DNA from: Mycobacterium sp. Z3061 | Lineage (GTDB): Bacteria > Actinomycetota > Actinomycetes > Mycobacteriales > Mycobacteriaceae | Assembly (NCBI RefSeq): GCF_031583025.1 | Contig: NZ_CP134062.1 | Location: forward strand, 5,367,234-5,431,233 | Length of the DNA: 64,000 bases | Direction of reading: 5' to 3' | Shown here: piece after piece, positions 40,201 to 50,179 of the stretch | Position numbering within the stretch: position 1 is the first letter of the stretch | Layout of the letters: each line of letters opens with the position of its first letter | Notes under the pieces: generated by a model | Databases searched by the model: none | What the model was told of the DNA's origin: nothing | What the model saw: only the letters and a program-made list of their open reading frames with translations | Position numbers and translations under genes: made by a program

Positions 40201-41842
40201 GGTGCACACCACTGAGCAGCCCACTGACCGTCGGGTTGCTCAACAACCCACTCAACGCCGGACTGCTCAACACGCTGCCCACCGACGGACTGCTCAACAG
40301 CGTGCTCACCAACGGGCTGCTCAACACCGCACCCACCGCCGGGCTACTCAACACCGCGCTCACCGCAGGGCTGCTCAGCAGAGTGCTCACCCCAGAACTG
40401 CTCAACTGGCTGGCCAACGCACCCGAATCCACCCACGCGGTAAACGCCGCCGAGTTCGACAAGTTGGTCAACACGGCCTGCAGACCACCGTGAGAGTTGA
40501 CGTAATTGGTGATCTGGTTCAACGAGAAATTGCCCCACGGAGTCGACAACGCCGCCGCACTCGCCCCACCCGAACCGGTCGCACCCACACCCAACTGCGA
40601 CAACAGGTTGCTCAAGCTGCTGCCATCGCTCAAGTGCAAACTGCCGACCAGGCTGCTCACAGCCTTGCTGCTCAACAAACTGCTCACCGTCGGGCTGCTC
40701 AACAAACTGCTCACGGTGGTGCTGCTGAGCAGGGTGTTGACCGCTGAGCTATTCAACAGACCCGTCACCACCGGGCTGCTCAACACGGCGCTCACACTTC
40801 CGCTGCTGATGGCGTTGCTCACGACGCCGGAGTTCAGCAGGCCGGTCAGGAAGCCCAGGCCGCGGCCCGAGCCACCGAAGCCACCAAAGCCATGGCCCCA
40901 TGAGCCACCCCAGTGGTGACCCCACCCCGCGGCCGCCGTCGCCCCGGTGGTGCCGGCGACACCCAGTTGGTTCAGCACGGCGCCGAGGTTGGCGGTGCCC
41001 AGATTCAGACTGCTCACGAAGCTGTTCACCGCCGGGCTGCTCAGCAAGCTGCTCAGACTGCCGCTGCTCAGCACTGCGCTGATGCTTCCGGAGTTGGACA
41101 GACCAGCAGTCACCAGGTTCAGGCTGGCGAGGTTGCCGGTGCCGAGCTGCAGGCTACTGAGCACCCCGCTGAGGTTGAAGCCGCCCAGCAGGCTGCCCAG
41201 CCTCACATTGCCCGATCCAAGCGCAGCCCTGATGCTGCCGCCGCCCTTGGTGAAAGTGCCGGCCAGGCCGGCAAATTCGGTCACCGCGGCGTTGACCAAG
41301 CCCCCCGCGCCGACCAACTGACCCAACGGCAACTTGGTGAACGGCGTCAGCGCCGCCGCGGCCGCCGACGCGCCACCGTGATAGCTCAGCATCGCCACCA
41401 CGTCCTGAGCCCAGAACTCCTCGTAGGCCGCTTCCGCCGCCGCGATCGCCGGCCAGTTCTGCCCGAACAGATTCGAGATCGCAAGCCTCACCAACGCATT
41501 GCGATTGCCCGCGATCAGCGCCGGGTGCACAATCATCGACCGCGCGGACTCAAACGCGGCCACCACCACCCGAGCCTGAGCGGCGGCTTGCTCAGCCGCC
41601 GCACCCGCAGCGCTCAACCACGCCGCATAGGGCGAGGCCGCGGCCCCCATCGCCGCCGCAGCCGGGCCCTGCCAGGCGCCGTCAATCAAGCCGGAGGTCA
41701 CCGACTCGAAGAACGATCCTGCCGAACCCAACTCGGACGCCAAACCGTCCCACGCCGACGCCACCGACGCCATCGGCGCCGATCCCGCGCCGAGCAACAT
41801 GTTCAGCGAGTTGATCTCGGGTGGCAAGGTCAGGAAACTCAC
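37265..41842 (-). CDS. PPE-MPTR family protein, copy 3 of 3
   Basis: Protein of 1525 aa and the most diverged of the three in its PPE domain ([20 protein letters not shown] start, Trp57 of AWQGP). The repeat regions resemble copies 1 and 2, with an additional block of LLSS repeats after the PPE domain (about residues 250-410) including a Gly/His/Trp-rich patch ([12 protein letters not shown]). GTG start at 41842 preceded by AGGAAGAGG. It lies 81 bases downstream of the large PE_PGRS gene on the same strand, and is probably transcribed with it and with the two following PPE genes. Confidence 0.93.
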   Translation of the reverse strand: MSFLTLPPEINSLNMLLGAGSAPMASVASAWDGLASELGSAGSFFESVTSGLIDGAWQGPAAAAMGAAASPYAAWLSAAGAAAEQAAAQARVVVAAFESARSMIVHPALIAGNRNALVRLAISNLFGQNWPAIAAAEAAYEEFWAQDVVAMLSYHGGASAAAAALTPFTKLPLGQLVGAGGLVNAAVTEFAGLAGTFTKGGGSIRAALGSGNVRLGSLLGGFNLSGVLSSLQLGTGNLASLNLVTAGLSNSGSISAVLSSGSLSSLLSSPAVNSFVSSLNLGTANLGAVLNQLGVAGTTGATAAAGWGHHWGGSWGHGFGGFGGSGRGLGFLTGLLNSGVVSNAISSGSVSAVLSSPVVTGLLNSSAVNTLLSSTTVSSLLSSPTVSSLLSSKAVSSLVGSLHLSDGSSLSNLLSQLGVGATGSGGASAAALSTPWGNFSLNQITNYVNSHGGLQAVLTNLSNSAAFTAWVDSGALASQLSSSGVSTLLSSPAVSAVLSSPAVGAVLSSPLVSTLLSSPSVGSVLSSPALSGLLSNPTVSGLLSGVHLSNGGSLSTLLSQWGVGTGGASAAAATVSTPWGNFSLNQITSYVNSHGGVQSVLSSLSSSPVFNAWVSSEAFVSQFSSPAVSDLLSAPAVSTLLNSPTVSAVLSSPAVSTLLSSPSVSSLLSSGHLGGLLSSPAISSVLSGTGLSAKLNSLLSINHGTAEAIAADVFGNTGTGNIGFGNTGDNNVGFFNTGNGNVGIGNSGVDLRGIFNEGVGNSGLFNTGSYNTGIGNSGTANTGLFNPGNFNTGIGNRGSYNTGSFNEGSFNSGDFNGGDTNTGWFNTGNLNTGIGNSGDINTGIGNSGNMNVGMFVRGDAQGATSISYSVHINQIPVDFGMRFPVNTTIAGGTFDITTQPWNIGALNLGTLSNTSGTIGPIDVPSITISGPRLHFTLGAPGYTTYGGIVGTIGPIDIPLFSIPVGMGFGNTTATPSSGFFNSGSGGSSGFFNTGAGSSGWQNIGLGASGVSNVGDLTSGMRNLGNSISGWFNASSLQASQAAVISGFGNVGSEVSGFFHNAVTDFTTFSIGLGNQGGLNVGGGNIGQLNFGFGNVGDFNFGGGNLGDYNFGFGDLGSNNFGFGNLGDGNIGFGNSGSGNIGFGNTGNGNIGFGNWGNGNSGLANWGDNNSGIGLLGSGNVGFGGLNAGSGNIGLFNSGNNNVGFFNSGTGNTGIGNAGDYNTGIGNTSVGNTGIGNTGSYNTGFGNTGSYNAGSFNAGSFNTGSANAGDLNTGAFNGGSINTGFANSGDLNTGSFNTGSMNTGSFILADSRVLDGFTIPINFPAIPIDLVASTNVAIPITGQFDPITIYPIIVNVPVNMNALGLVSINGVVPSAIVDPIVINPIVLMDVVYGADFALPIQLTLLGQLNLRVPGLLGIGNSVGSLASGFFNGSSSGTSGFFNSSSLSSGFANANGLLTSGWYNSGSLLSGWQNLGDAISGFANTSTLAANTAAMISGVGNIGSQVSGFWNGQFSALQAALADLVAG

Positions 41843-41923
41843 CGGCTCAAACCTCTTCCTAACAATTCAGACGATCGCTGTTCGACGTGTGTGCAGTAGT
41901 ACCTGGCAGGCCGGGTTGAGTTC

Positions 41924-44900
41924 TTAAGTGCCGTTGGGTCCGTTGGTGCCCGAAGTACCTGCGGCGCCGCCCGTACCGGGCGTGCCTGCCGCACCGCCGC
42001 CGCCGCCCGTACCTGGGATGCCGTTGGTGCCGTTGCCGCCGTTCAGGCCGCCGCCCAGGCCGGTTCCGCCGGTACCGCCAGTGGCGTGGTTGCCGCCGGC
42101 GCCGCCGTTCGCGCCGTTGCCGGCAGTTCCACCGATGCCGGTGCCCGTCGGGGTGCCGCCACCGCCGCCGGTGCCGCCCTGCCCGCCGTTGCCGGAGTTC
42201 CCGGCGTTTCCACCGTTCCCGCCGCCGTTCCCGTCGCCGCCTTCGCCGCCGACACCGCCGATGCCGCCCGAGCCGGCTGTGCCGGCACTGCCACCGGCAC
42301 CACCATTTTGGTTGGTGCCACTGCCGTTGCCGCCTTTACCGCCGCCACCCGAGGTGCCGCCTGTGCCGGCTTGCCCGCCATTACCACCGGCCGCGCCCGC
42401 AGTGGTGGTGGTGCCATTACCACCGGCACCGCCGGCACCGCCGGCACCGCCGGAACCGCTGGCCCCACCGTTGCCGCCCAGGCCGCCGGGGTTGGTACCG
42501 CTGCCGTTGCCGCCAAGGCCACCGGTACCGCCGGCTCCGCCCTTACCGCCGACGCCACCGTCGCCACCGGCACTCGCCGCGCCGTTGGTGCCGCCGCCGA
42601 TCGCGGTGCCACCGGATGCGCCAGCGCCACCGGCACCACCCACACCGGCGTTGCCACCGGCGCCACCGTTGCGGGCGTCGCGGTTGGCGGCCGTGGTGCT
42701 GGTTTGGCCATTACCGCCCGTAGCACCAGCACCGCCGTCGCCGGCCGCGCCACCCTTTCCGGCGCTACCCGCCGCGCCACCTGACTGGCCATCACCGCCA
42801 GTGCCCGCGTTCCCGCCGGCGCCGCCGTTGCCGCCGGTGCCACCGCCGCCACCGTTGCCACCGGTCGTACCGGTGGCAGCCCCACCGGTACCACCCGCGG
42901 ATCCGATGCCGCCCTGGCCACCGTTTCCACCAGCACCACCGTTAGTAGTCGCGGTGCCGGTACCACCCTTACCACCGGCGCCGCCAGCGCCACCAGCGGC
43001 ACCATTACCGCCCGTACCGCCGTTGGTGCGGTTGCCCGTGCCGGTACCGCCGGCGCCGGCCGTCCCGGCATTACCGCCGTCGCCACCGTTACCGGCGTTA
43101 CCGGCCGTGCCGTTGTTACCCAGCGTGGCGGTACCGGCGGCACCGCCGTTGCCACCGGCTCCACCGTTACCACCGGCGCCGGCGTTGCCGCCGGTGCCGG
43201 CGGTGCCACTGCCGGTACTCGAGTTGGATCCCACGCCACCGTTACCGCCCTGGCCGCCCTTGCCGCCGCTTCCGGCGTTGCCGCCATTACCCGCGTCACC
43301 AAGAACGGATCCGCCAGCACCCCCGGCGCCACCGTTTCCGCCCGCGCCGCCGGTGCCGCCCGCGATGCTGGCGCCACCCGTGGCGCCGGTCCCGCCGTTG
43401 CCACCGGTGCCGCCGTTACCGCCGTCACCATGCGAACCGCCGGCACCACCCTTGCCGCCGTTGCCGCCGGCCGCACCGGTGGTGTTCGCGGCGTTGTCGA
43501 AGCCGTTGCCACCGTTACCGCCGTTACCGCTGTTGGGGGCATCGGCGCCGTTAAGGCCGTTGGTGCCGACAGTCGAACCGGTGCCCGCCAAACCACCGGT
43601 CCCGATGAGGCCTGCGTCACCGCCCCTACCGCCATCGCTGCCGTTGATGGTGCCCGCCGTGCCGTTGGCGCCTTTGCCGCCATTGCCGCCAAGGCCCGCT
43701 GCACCACCGGCCCCGCCGTCTCCGGCAGCACCCACGGTGCCTGCGGTGGCTTTACCACCGTTACCGCCGGCACCACCCTGGCCGCCGGCACCACCCTTGC
43801 CACCCGCACCGCCAGCCGTGGTCGGGTTCGTCGAGTCGGTGGCGTTGCCGCCGGTACCGCCCTGTGCACCAGCGCCACCGGTACCGCCGGCCCCGCCGTT
43901 ACCGGACACCGTGCCACCGGCACCGCCGTTACCACCACGACCACCGAAGCCGCCGGCAACTGCGTCGCCGCCGTTGCCGCCCGAGCCGACCCCGGCCGCA
44001 CCATTCTTGCCCGGCAGACCCACGCCACCGGTGCCGCCTGCGCCACCGTTGCCGCTCTTTCCGGCATCGCCACCGTCGCCGCCGGCGCCGCCGCCGGCCT
44101 GACCGATACCGCCAGTACCACCGGCGCCACCGTCACCAGATGTCGCACCGCCGGCACCGCCGTGACCACCGGCACCACCGATACCCAACGGCGATTGGCC
44201 GAGGCCACCGGTGCCACCGGCGCCACCGATACCAGTCGCCCCAGCCGCGCCACCGGCGCCACCGGCTCCACCGCTGCCGGCCTGCGCTCCGCTGTCGCCG
44301 CCGTGACCGCCGGCGCCGCCAGCACCGCTGCCATCGCCGGCGCCACCAACACCGCCGGTACCGCCGTTACCCAGCACACCGCCGGCACCACCGGCGCCAC
44401 CAACGCCACCGGTTGCGTTGGAGCCTGCTTCAGCAGCGAAGCCCGCACCGCCGTTGCCGCCGTCGCCGCCGAAGGTGGCCGCCGCGCCCGTGCCGCCCTT
44501 GCCACCGGCGACGGAGCCGGAGCCGCCGTTACCGCCAACCCCTCCGGTACCCGGGTTACCGCCCTGACCACCCGCACTGCCGTCGATGTGGGCGGCGGTG
44601 CCCGCGGCGCCGTCGCCGCCGGCGCCGCCGATACCGGCGGCACCACCGTTACCACCGGCGCCACCCACGCCGACAGTTCCCTTGCCAAGTGTCACGCCGC
44701 CGCCATTGCCGCCGAGACCACCCTGGCCACCGACACCACCTTGGCCGGCCGCGCCACCAGCCAGAGTCGGGTCAATCGAGTCGATGCCGTGCGCGCCGGT
44801 TCCGCCTTTCCCGCCGATACCGCCGGTGCCACCAGCACCGCCGTTGCCGGATATGGCGCCACCTTGGCCGCCGGCACCACCCTTACCGCCGACGCCGCCG

Positions 44901-47593
44901 GTCCCACCCGTTTCGAACTCGGCGGCACCCGTGACGCCCTGGGCGCCGTTGCCGCCATTGCCGCCGGCACCACCGGTACCGACCGCGCCAGCGGCGCCGC
45001 CGGCGCCACCGTTACCGCCGGCAAGACCGCTGAGGGTGGGGTCGCTGTAGCCATTGCCACCGGCACCACCGTTGCCACCGCTGGTCGCCGCGGCACCGCC
45101 CGCACCGTTGCCGCCGAAGCTCGATCCGACGCCGCCTTGTCCGCCGGCCCCGCCCGTGCCCGGGTTACCGCCGATGCCACCCGCGCTGCCGTTGAAGAGG
45201 GCGGCGGTGCCATCGGCGCCTCTGCCGCCGTCGCCGCCGAGGCCGGCCGCCCCACCGGCACCACCGTTACCACCCGCACCCACGTTTCCAAGGGGATTCG
45301 GCGCGTTGCCGCCGTTACCCGCGTTACCGCCGACACCGCCAGTGCCGCCTTTACCACCCGTGCCGCCGATCGCGGTCGGATCCGCTGCATTGGCCCCAGT
45401 CGCTCCGGTACCGCCTTGCCCGCCGATCCCGCCGTTGCCACCGGTACCACCGAAGCCGGCGGTTGTTCCGGCTACACCACCATCACCGCCGCGACCACCG
45501 TTTCCGCCGGTCCCGCCGGCTCCGTCGTTCTGGGTCGGGTCGGTGCCGGTGGCGCCGATGGCGCCGTTACCGCCGGCACCGCCATCGCCGCCGTTACCGA
45601 CAAGACCGCCGGCGCCGCCGCGCCCGCCGTTACCGCCATTGGCGCCCGGGGTTACCGCGTTCCAGCCCGCGCCGCCGGTGCCGCCGTTGCCACCGGTCAG
45701 CGGGACCGCACCCGCCGCACCGGAAGCAGCGACGCTGGTTCCGGTGCCGTTCACCCCACCAGCCCCGCCGGCCCCGCCTACGCCGGGATTTCCACCCTGG
45801 CCGCCGGCCCCGCCATTGCGCACAGTTTGGCTGCCGGCGCCGCCGACGCCACCGTCGCCGCCGATCCCTGCCGCACCGCCTTGGCCGCCCGCGCCTCCGA
45901 CGCCGGTTACCCCACCGGTCCCGCTGCCCAGCGCGGTACCCCCCGCACCCCCGGCACCACCGTGGCCGCCGGCCCCGCCATTGCCGCCGAGGCCGCCGGT
46001 CCCGCCGGTGGCTCCGGCGACGGTTGCGTCCGCCCCGGTCGCGCCAGCGCCGCCGGCACCACCGATACCGCCGACACCGCCGGCGCCGCCGTTACCGCCG
46101 TTGCCCGACACCGCACCGCCGTGACCACCGGCACCGCCGACGCCACCGATACCGCCGACCGCGCCCGTGCCGCCCCCAGCACCCGGGGTAGCGCCGTTCG
46201 CCCCTGCGGCGCCGACTACACCGGCACCGCCCGCACCGCCGTTACCGCCGTTGCCCGTTAAGCCGCCGTCGCCGCCGGCACCACCAGTACCACCGACCAC
46301 GCCGATACCACCGGTACCGCCGTTGCCACCTGCTCCGCTGCCGTCACCGTTACCGCCGGCGCCACCGACACCACCGTGACCAGCCGTCCCTGCATTGCCG
46401 CCGGCCCCGCCGTTGCCGCCGGCCGCGTTAGACCCACCGGCGGCAGTAAGGCCCAACCCACCGGCACCGCCGTTGCCGCCACTGGTGGCCGCCGCGCCCG
46501 CGGCGCCGTTCGCCGCGCCGAGCGAACCCGCTCCGCCCACACCACCGATGCCGGGGTTACCGCCCTGGCCGCCGGCGCCACCGTGAATGTTTCCGATATC
46601 GCCGTCGCCGCCGACACCGCCCGCACCCCCGAGTCCGGCGGCACCACCTGCACCACCCACCCCGCCGGCACCGAACATGCCCGTGCTGCCGGCAGCGCCG
46701 CCGGCACCACCATTACCGCCGGCACCGCCGACGCCTCCCGTCGCGCCACCCCCGACGGCATCGAAGCCAGTGCCACCGGCACCACCGGCACCTCCCGCGC
46801 CACCGGCGCCCGCCGTGCTGAACACCGTCCCGCCGTTGCCGCCGAGGCCGCCGACACCGCCGTTACCGCCGGCGGCACCGGACAACGGGTCGCCGGCGCC
46901 ACCGGCACCGCCCACGCCGCCCGCGCCACCCGCGCCGAAGAAGCCGGCGTTTCCACCGATACCGCCCGCGCCCCCGGTCAGGCCTGCGGCAGCACCGACG
47001 CCGCCCGTTCCGCCGATACCGCCGTTGCCGAACAAGATGCCGCCGGAGCCGCCGTTTCCGCCGGCGGCGCCCGCTCCACCCGTACCACCGATGCCGCCGG
47101 TGCCGAAGAGGCCGGCGGCGCCGCCGTTACCACCGACCTGGCCCGCCGCACCGGATCCGCCCGCGCCACCGTTACCCCACAGCAATCCGCCCGCTCCGCC
47201 ATTCGCGCCGGTCCCTGCGGCCCCGTCGGTGCCGTTCCCGATCAACGGACGCCCAAACGCTGCCTGGGTCGGCGCATTGATCAGGTCCATCACGCCCTGC
47301 AACGGCGATGCGTTCACCGCCTCGGCGGTCGAGTACGCGTTACTCGCAGATGTGAGGGTTTGCACAAACTGTTGGTGGAAGGCCTCCGCTTGAGAGCTCA
47401 GCGCTTGATAGCTCTGAGCATGCGAGCCGAAGAGCGCGGCGATGGCTGCCGACACCTCATCCTGCGCGGCCGGCAGCAAAGCAGCTACGGGTCTCGCCCA
47501 GACCCCGTTGGCCTCGTTGATCGACGCACCCAGACTCTGCAAATTCGTTGCCGCAGCAGCGAAGAGGTCAGGGGCAGCCACCAAATACGACAT
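41924..47593 (-). CDS. Very large PE_PGRS family protein
   Basis: Protein of 1889 aa. PE domain about residues 1-95 ([20 protein letters not shown]; secretion motif YSTAE), [14 protein letters not shown] linker, then about 1750 residues of PGRS repeats (GGAGGxGG with periodic longer units such as [14 protein letters not shown]). The frame is intact through the whole repeat. ATG at 47593 with AGGAG ten bases upstream. It is the first gene of a same-strand run with the three PPE-MPTR genes, preceded by an AT-rich palindromic region. Position matches the Rv1087 (PE_PGRS21) locus, but this protein is more than twice the length I recall for that one. Confidence 0.92.
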   Translation of the reverse strand: MSYLVAAPDLFAAAATNLQSLGASINEANGVWARPVAALLPAAQDEVSAAIAALFGSHAQSYQALSSQAEAFHQQFVQTLTSASNAYSTAEAVNASPLQGVMDLINAPTQAAFGRPLIGNGTDGAAGTGANGGAGGLLWGNGGAGGSGAAGQVGGNGGAAGLFGTGGIGGTGGAGAAGGNGGSGGILFGNGGIGGTGGVGAAAGLTGGAGGIGGNAGFFGAGGAGGVGGAGGAGDPLSGAAGGNGGVGGLGGNGGTVFSTAGAGGAGGAGGAGGTGFDAVGGGATGGVGGAGGNGGAGGAAGSTGMFGAGGVGGAGGAAGLGGAGGVGGDGDIGNIHGGAGGQGGNPGIGGVGGAGSLGAANGAAGAAATSGGNGGAGGLGLTAAGGSNAAGGNGGAGGNAGTAGHGGVGGAGGNGDGSGAGGNGGTGGIGVVGGTGGAGGDGGLTGNGGNGGAGGAGVVGAAGANGATPGAGGGTGAVGGIGGVGGAGGHGGAVSGNGGNGGAGGVGGIGGAGGAGATGADATVAGATGGTGGLGGNGGAGGHGGAGGAGGTALGSGTGGVTGVGGAGGQGGAAGIGGDGGVGGAGSQTVRNGGAGGQGGNPGVGGAGGAGGVNGTGTSVAASGAAGAVPLTGGNGGTGGAGWNAVTPGANGGNGGRGGAGGLVGNGGDGGAGGNGAIGATGTDPTQNDGAGGTGGNGGRGGDGGVAGTTAGFGGTGGNGGIGGQGGTGATGANAADPTAIGGTGGKGGTGGVGGNAGNGGNAPNPLGNVGAGGNGGAGGAAGLGGDGGRGADGTAALFNGSAGGIGGNPGTGGAGGQGGVGSSFGGNGAGGAAATSGGNGGAGGNGYSDPTLSGLAGGNGGAGGAAGAVGTGGAGGNGGNGAQGVTGAAEFETGGTGGVGGKGGAGGQGGAISGNGGAGGTGGIGGKGGTGAHGIDSIDPTLAGGAAGQGGVGGQGGLGGNGGGVTLGKGTVGVGGAGGNGGAAGIGGAGGDGAAGTAAHIDGSAGGQGGNPGTGGVGGNGGSGSVAGGKGGTGAAATFGGDGGNGGAGFAAEAGSNATGGVGGAGGAGGVLGNGGTGGVGGAGDGSGAGGAGGHGGDSGAQAGSGGAGGAGGAAGATGIGGAGGTGGLGQSPLGIGGAGGHGGAGGATSGDGGAGGTGGIGQAGGGAGGDGGDAGKSGNGGAGGTGGVGLPGKNGAAGVGSGGNGGDAVAGGFGGRGGNGGAGGTVSGNGGAGGTGGAGAQGGTGGNATDSTNPTTAGGAGGKGGAGGQGGAGGNGGKATAGTVGAAGDGGAGGAAGLGGNGGKGANGTAGTINGSDGGRGGDAGLIGTGGLAGTGSTVGTNGLNGADAPNSGNGGNGGNGFDNAANTTGAAGGNGGKGGAGGSHGDGGNGGTGGNGGTGATGGASIAGGTGGAGGNGGAGGAGGSVLGDAGNGGNAGSGGKGGQGGNGGVGSNSSTGSGTAGTGGNAGAGGNGGAGGNGGAAGTATLGNNGTAGNAGNGGDGGNAGTAGAGGTGTGNRTNGGTGGNGAAGGAGGAGGKGGTGTATTNGGAGGNGGQGGIGSAGGTGGAATGTTGGNGGGGGTGGNGGAGGNAGTGGDGQSGGAAGSAGKGGAAGDGGAGATGGNGQTSTTAANRDARNGGAGGNAGVGGAGGAGASGGTAIGGGTNGAASAGGDGGVGGKGGAGGTGGLGGNGSGTNPGGLGGNGGASGSGGAGGAGGAGGNGTTTTAGAAGGNGGQAGTGGTSGGGGKGGNGSGTNQNGGAGGSAGTAGSGGIGGVGGEGGDGNGGGNGGNAGNSGNGGQGGTGGGGGTPTGTGIGGTAGNGANGGAGGNHATGGTGGTGLGGGLNGGNGTNGIPGTGGGGGAAGTPGTGGAAGTSGTNGPNGT

Positions 47594-47820
47594 TGCTGAA
47601 ACTCCTGTGGTTCATGGCCGACGGTTGGACACGCGATTGGGAATGTACATCCACGCGAGACCGAAACACCAGATCTGACAACACGTCTTTTCAGATTTCT
47701 CTGAGCGTGTCTGCGGGCCCACTGTTGGGCGCCGTTAGCCGAAGCTTGAATATCCACAATTCCACTATTGAATTCATGTTAGTAAGCATCCGACCGACCG
47801 GACGTTCACCGTCCAACGCC

Positions 47821-47990
47821 TATCGATTCGACGAATCACGTTGTGGTACAACGCTTTTAGTCTGCTATTAGACATGGCCTACTGATCAGTAACCCGCTGA
47901 TAAAGGTGTCGATAGGTCGGCTAATATGGGAGTTGTCTATGAAAATTTTTGACTGATCGTTAGCTAGACGCGAAGTAATGAAGTTTGCTA
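47821..47990. promoter_or_regulatory. AT-rich palindromic region upstream of the large PE_PGRS gene
   Basis: The gap 47594-48103 contains no gene I can support. Within it, 47821-47990 is about 42% GC by my count, far below its surroundings. It holds three compact perfect palindromes: GATTCG-A-CGAATC (47825-47837), CGTTGT-GGT-ACAACG (47839-47853) and TACTGATCAGTA (47880-47891). They lie 230-300 bases upstream of the PE_PGRS ATG and downstream of the prenyl synthase stop. Candidate roles are operators and a nucleoid-protein (Lsr2-type) target; neither is proven. Confidence 0.5.
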
Positions 47991-48103
47991 GGCCGCCTCG
48001 GACGGGGTCTCCGGACGACTGTAATGACACACGCGGTGTGACAAAACTAGGCCCAAACGACACGCCGAAGGGCGGTTCGACGTCGCTCGATCCGGGCGCT
48101 CGA

Positions 48104-48892
48104 CTACTTGCCGTAGCGGCGGTTGCGCATGCTGTAGTCGCGCAGCGCGCGCAGAAAATCGACCCGCCGGAACGCCGGCCAGTGTGCCTCGGTGAACCAC
48201 ATCTCCGAGTAGGCGCTCTGCCACAGCAAAAAACCGGACAGCCGCTGCTCGCCTGAGGTTCGGATCACCAGGTCGGGGTCGGGCTGCCCCGAGGTGTACA
48301 GATTTTCGGAGATTCCTTCGACGGTTACGGCGTCGATGAGTTCCTCGGCGGTGGCACCGTCGGCGAGTCGCTTACCCAACAACGCGCGCACCGCGTCGAC
48401 GATCTCCTGACGGCCGCCGTAGCCCACCGCGACATTGACGTGAAATGACGCGTTCTGCGGTGTGGAGTCCACCGCGTCGCGTAACCGGCGGGCCTGCGCC
48501 TCGCCCAGCAACTCCAGATCGCCGACGGTCCGGACGCTCCAGTGGTTGGCGGGGGCGCAGATTTCTTCGACGACGTCGGTGATGATCTCGATCAGCGCGG
48601 CGAGCTCTTCGGGGTCGCGTTGCAAGTTCTCAGTGGAGAGTAGGTAGACGGTGGTCATCTCGATGCCGGCTTCCTGGCACCACCGCAGCATCTCGGCGAT
48701 CTTGATCGCGCCCATCCGATAGCCGACACTGACGTCGTCGTATCCCAGGCTGCGCGCCCACCGCCGGTTCCCGTCGCACAGCACCGCGATGTGGCGTGGC
48801 AACTCGGATCGCGACGCGGCCAAACCCTGCCGCAGTCGCAGCTCGTAAAGCCGGTACAACGGCTCCTTGATCCGCGGCGGGATGATCTCCAC
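48104..48892 (-). CDS. Short-chain Z-isoprenyl diphosphate synthase (Rv1086 type)
   Basis: cis-Prenyltransferase of 262 aa, the length I recall for Rv1086, which makes omega,E,Z-farnesyl diphosphate as the precursor of decaprenyl phosphate. UPP-synthase family motifs: HIAVLCDGNRRWAR with the catalytic Asp, STENLQRDPEE, HVNVAVGYGGRQEI, and the C-terminal DLVIRTSGEQRLSGFLLWQSAYSE substrate-binding region. The GTG at 48892 (VEIIPPRIKEPL) is chosen to match Rv1086; an open extension reaches 48922. It is divergent from the hemolysin III gene. Confidence 0.93.
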   Translation of the reverse strand: MEIIPPRIKEPLYRLYELRLRQGLAASRSELPRHIAVLCDGNRRWARSLGYDDVSVGYRMGAIKIAEMLRWCQEAGIEMTTVYLLSTENLQRDPEELAALIEIITDVVEEICAPANHWSVRTVGDLELLGEAQARRLRDAVDSTPQNASFHVNVAVGYGGRQEIVDAVRALLGKRLADGATAEELIDAVTVEGISENLYTSGQPDPDLVIRTSGEQRLSGFLLWQSAYSEMWFTEAHWPAFRRVDFLRALRDYSMRNRRYGK

Positions 48893-49037
48893 GGAATCCC
48901 ACACTACTGTGACCGACACCAAACTTCGGCTGCCATTTCAGGCAATATCACGCCACGTCTGACGGGGTTCTCTCAGGCAGTCCCGTTAGGCTTGGCCGGA
49001 GACATTCACGACCGACGAGGCGAGGGCAGAAGCACAG

Positions 49038-49778
49038 ATGAGCAGCCAGTCCAGCACGCTCACCAGTACAGAACCGGATCGGGAAGGTCCGTCGCCGGCC
49101 AACGCCGCGCATCAGATCGCCGAGGGCGTCGCCAAGGTTCTCAAGAAGCCCCGGTTCCGCGGCTGGATCCACGTCTATTCCGCGGGTGCTGCCGTTTTCG
49201 CCGGCGCATCGCTGGTCGCGGTGTCCTGGGCGCTGGACTCCACCAAGGCCGGCCTGGCGACGATGCTGTACACCTTCGCCACCATCATCATGTTCACCGT
49301 CAGCGCCACCTACCACCGCGTCAACTGGAAGTCGGACACCGCCCGCATCTGGATGAAGCGGGCCGACCACTCGATGATCTTCATCTTCATCGCCGGCAGC
49401 TACACGCCGTTCGCCTTGCTGGCCCTGCCCGGACACGACGGACACGTCGTGCTGGCGATCGTGTGGGGCGGTGCGTTGGCCGGGGTCACGCTCAAGATGC
49501 TGTGGCCGACGGCGCCGCGCTGGGTGGGCGTGCCGCTGTACATCCTGCTGGGCTGGGTAGCGGTCTGGTACACCGGCTCCATCCTGCACAACGCCGGGGT
49601 CGCCGCGATGGTGCTGCTGTTCGTCGGCGGCGCCCTCTACAGCATCGGCGGGATTCTCTACGCGCTGAAGTGGCCCGACCCGTGGCCGTCGACGTTCGGC
49701 TACCACGAGTTCTTTCACGCCTGCACCGCGGTCGCGGCGATCTGCCACTACATCGCGATGTGGTTCGTCGTCTTCTGA
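49038..49778 (+). CDS. Hemolysin III family (PAQR) membrane protein
   Basis: Seven-helix integral membrane protein of 246 aa (Rv1085c type). The cytoplasmic N-terminus of about 40 residues is polar. Conserved family residues: [23 protein letters not shown], and the C-terminal [16 protein letters not shown], which together give the His/Asp/Ser metal site of PAQR and hemolysin III proteins. Despite the name there is little reason to assume a secreted toxin; relatives are tied to membrane homeostasis. The stop is four bases from the convergent isomerase-like gene. Confidence 0.92.
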   Translation: MSSQSSTLTSTEPDREGPSPANAAHQIAEGVAKVLKKPRFRGWIHVYSAGAAVFAGASLVAVSWALDSTKAGLATMLYTFATIIMFTVSATYHRVNWKSDTARIWMKRADHSMIFIFIAGSYTPFALLALPGHDGHVVLAIVWGGALAGVTLKMLWPTAPRWVGVPLYILLGWVAVWYTGSILHNAGVAAMVLLFVGGALYSIGGILYALKWPDPWPSTFGYHEFFHACTAVAAICHYIAMWFVVF

Positions 49779-49782
49779 GGTT

Positions 49783-50166
49783 TCAGAGTTGAGTCACGTC
49801 GGCCGGTGACCAGTACGCCTTCATCGCGGTGACTTTCCCATCGGCGTCGAAGACCATCGTCTCGATCGGTTCGATCCGCATCTTGTGCTCGCCGGCGGTG
49901 ATTGTCAGCCGGAAGTGGAAGGCCGCCTCGTTGCCCGAGACGCGCAGCGTCACCAGTTCGCACTCGCGCTCGACGCCCGTGACCGACGAATAGAAGCCCT
50001 GGATGGCGCCGGTGCCGATGTGCACCTCGCCGCCGACGGGATCCTCGAGCGTGGCGTCATCGGCGTAGAAGGCCGCCAGGTCATCGGCGCTGCCGCTGGT
50101 CACCGTGGCGATGTAGCGGTTGACCGTGTCGGTGATCGCTTGCGTCCTGTCAGCGGTGTTCGGCAT
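49783..50166 (-). CDS. Ketosteroid isomerase-like NTF2-fold protein (SnoaL/KSI family)
   Basis: Small protein of 127 aa aligning along its whole length with bacterial delta5-3-ketosteroid isomerase. Tyr18 (VNRYIA) and Asp42 (ATLEDPVGGE) correspond to the catalytic Tyr14 and Asp38. The position of the third catalytic residue, Asp99 in the PID motif, holds Glu102 (PIET). So isomerase activity is plausible but not certain; SnoaL-type roles are alternatives. The gene follows the thioredoxin-domain gene by 13 bases on the same strand and is probably its operon partner. ATG at 50166; an open extension reaches 50175. Confidence 0.85.
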   Translation of the reverse strand: MPNTADRTQAITDTVNRYIATVTSGSADDLAAFYADDATLEDPVGGEVHIGTGAIQGFYSSVTGVERECELVTLRVSGNEAAFHFRLTITAGEHKMRIEPIETMVFDADGKVTAMKAYWSPADVTQL

Positions 50167-50179
50167 GTGACGCACGCTA

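Noticed and set aside
41928..46261. Pro/Ala-rich plus-strand ORFs of 700-940 codons across the large PE_PGRS gene
   Set aside because: They are complements of GGC/GGT-rich PGRS repeats; the intact PE domain and ribosome site are on the minus strand.
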